In this document: piece by piece, positions 4,998 to 5,200 of the stretch
Numbering within the stretch: the first letter of the stretch is position 1
Layout of the letters: each line of letters opens with the position of its first letter
Source of the DNA: Nostoc sp. CHAB 5715
GTDB lineage: Bacteria; Cyanobacteriota; Cyanobacteriia; Cyanobacteriales; Nostocaceae
NCBI RefSeq assembly: GCF_020829685.1
Contig: NZ_JAIVFR010000543.1
Location: 1-5,200 of the forward strand
DNA length: 5,200 nucleotides
Reading direction: 5' to 3'
Position numbers and translations under genes: made by a program
The notes under the pieces: generated by a model
Told to the model about the DNA's origin: nothing
Seen by the model: only the letters and a program-made list of their open reading frames with translations
Database searches by the model: none

Positions 4998-5090
4998 TAG
5001 GACTTACGCAAACTCTACGATTCTTGGCGTTCTTGGCGTTCTTGGCGGTTCGATAAATTAAGCTTTTTAGTACTTTTTGCGTAAGTCCTA
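4998..5090. mobile_element. 93-bp miniature inverted-repeat element (MITE-like)
   Basis: Perfect 15-bp terminal inverted repeats: TAGGACTTACGCAAA (4998-5012) and TTTGCGTAAGTCCTA (5076-5090). It is flanked by AATAA on both sides (4993-4997 and 5091-5095), a possible 5-bp target duplication. Alternatively the outer TA pairs are the duplication, as with IS630/Tc1-type insertions. It is non-coding, so it would need a transposase in trans. I recognise the GGACTTACGCA end as frequent in Nostoc-like genomes. The core carries TTCTTGGCG tandem units. Confidence 0.75.
5021..5047. repeat. Three tandem copies of TTCTTGGCG
   Basis: Perfect 9-bp units at 5021-5029, 5030-5038 and 5039-5047, followed by a GTTCG tail, inside the miniature element. 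Slippage could make the copy number variable between strains. Confidence 0.85.
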
Positions 5091-5096
5091 AATAAG

Positions 5097-5131
5097 AAAA
5101 AACAGGGTGTCTGATTGAATACAGACCACTG
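5097..5131 (-). terminator. Rho-independent-like terminator on the minus strand
   Basis: On the minus strand CAGTGGTCTG (5131-5122), loop TATTCAAT, CAGACACCCTG (5113-5103), then TTTTTT (5102-5097). GTCTG/CAGAC and CAG/CTG pair, with a small mismatch/bulge between. It points to a minus-strand gene entering from beyond position 5200. The T run adjoins the miniature element, separated from it by 6 bp. Confidence 0.5.
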
Positions 5132-5200
5132 TCAGCAAAAACGCCGGAGTAACCACCTACTTTCACCTGCAAATATGAAACGTTTCAGACTAGAAGAATT
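5132..5200 (-). CDS. Possible C-terminal tail of an unidentified gene entering from the right
   Basis: The minus-strand frame starting at base 5200 is open for 22 codons (NSSSLKRFIFAGESRWLLRR, then FC) and stops with TGA at 5132, directly abutting the terminator hairpin at 5131. The stop-then-terminator arrangement is the only support. The peptide is too short to identify and could be chance. The other two minus frames have stops at once near the edge. Confidence 0.2.
   Translation of the reverse strand, partial: NSSSLKRFIFAGESRWLLRRFC

Noticed and set aside
4990..5172. 60-codon minus ORF
   Set aside because: It runs through the miniature element, its tandem repeat and the terminator hairpin; the KNAKNAKN string is just the TTCTTGGCG repeat read in frame.
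5175..5200. Plus-strand ATG (MKRFRLEE...) running off the window edge
   Set aside because: Only eight codons are visible and no Shine-Dalgarno precedes it. The terminator at 5097-5131 better suits a minus-strand gene.
1..5200. CRISPR array, tRNA or rRNA genes
   Set aside because: I saw no regularly spaced repeats of CRISPR length and no tRNA cloverleaf or rRNA signature on reading both strands; this was by eye only.

Overview
The window looks like a filamentous, Nostocales-type cyanobacterium. It is AT-rich and carries HIP1 octamers (GCGATCGC at 3804 and 4666). It also has a miniature inverted-repeat element starting TAGGACTTACGCA that contains TTCTTGGCG tandem units, and a 'CGCAGAGGCGCAGAGAG' dispersed repeat. 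I recognise both repeats from memory of Nostoc-like genomes; no search was run. Every supported gene lies on the minus strand, so the biological reading order is right to left.

From right to left: (a) 5200-4849 holds a possible gene tail with a rho-independent-like terminator at the edge, a 93-bp miniature element, and the promoter/RBS region of the next gene. (b) 4848-4057 encodes a divergent SAM-hydroxide adenosyltransferase (DUF62) family protein, closed by a strong hairpin just past its stop. (c) 4056-3263 is a 794-bp gap without a convincing gene. It contains hairpins, a minus-strand terminator with a 7-8 T run, direct repeats and inverted repeats. (d) 3262-1518 encodes the large and small subunits of a Rieske ring-hydroxylating oxygenase, resembling anthranilate 1,2-dioxygenase AndAc/AndAd and salicylate 5-hydroxylase NagG/NagH. 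The two genes are 2 nt apart. (e) 1459-476 encodes a tryptophan 2,3-dioxygenase. (f) 475-167 holds a candidate terminator and a dispersed repeat. (g) 166-1 is the N-terminus of a kynureninase-like PLP enzyme cut by the window edge.

The main result is the set of genes at 1-3262. Tryptophan 2,3-dioxygenase makes N-formylkynurenine, kynureninase turns kynurenine into anthranilate plus alanine, and the Rieske oxygenase is of a type that uses anthranilate (giving catechol) or a related ortho-substituted benzoate. Together they suggest a dedicated tryptophan-to-anthranilate-to-(catechol or hydroxyanthranilate) route, which is not ordinary cyanobacterial core metabolism. The kynurenine formamidase and the ferredoxin/reductase partners of the oxygenase are not in the window. 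They may lie beyond position 1 or be supplied from elsewhere in the cell. Whether the route is catabolic or feeds a specialised metabolite cannot be decided from this sequence.
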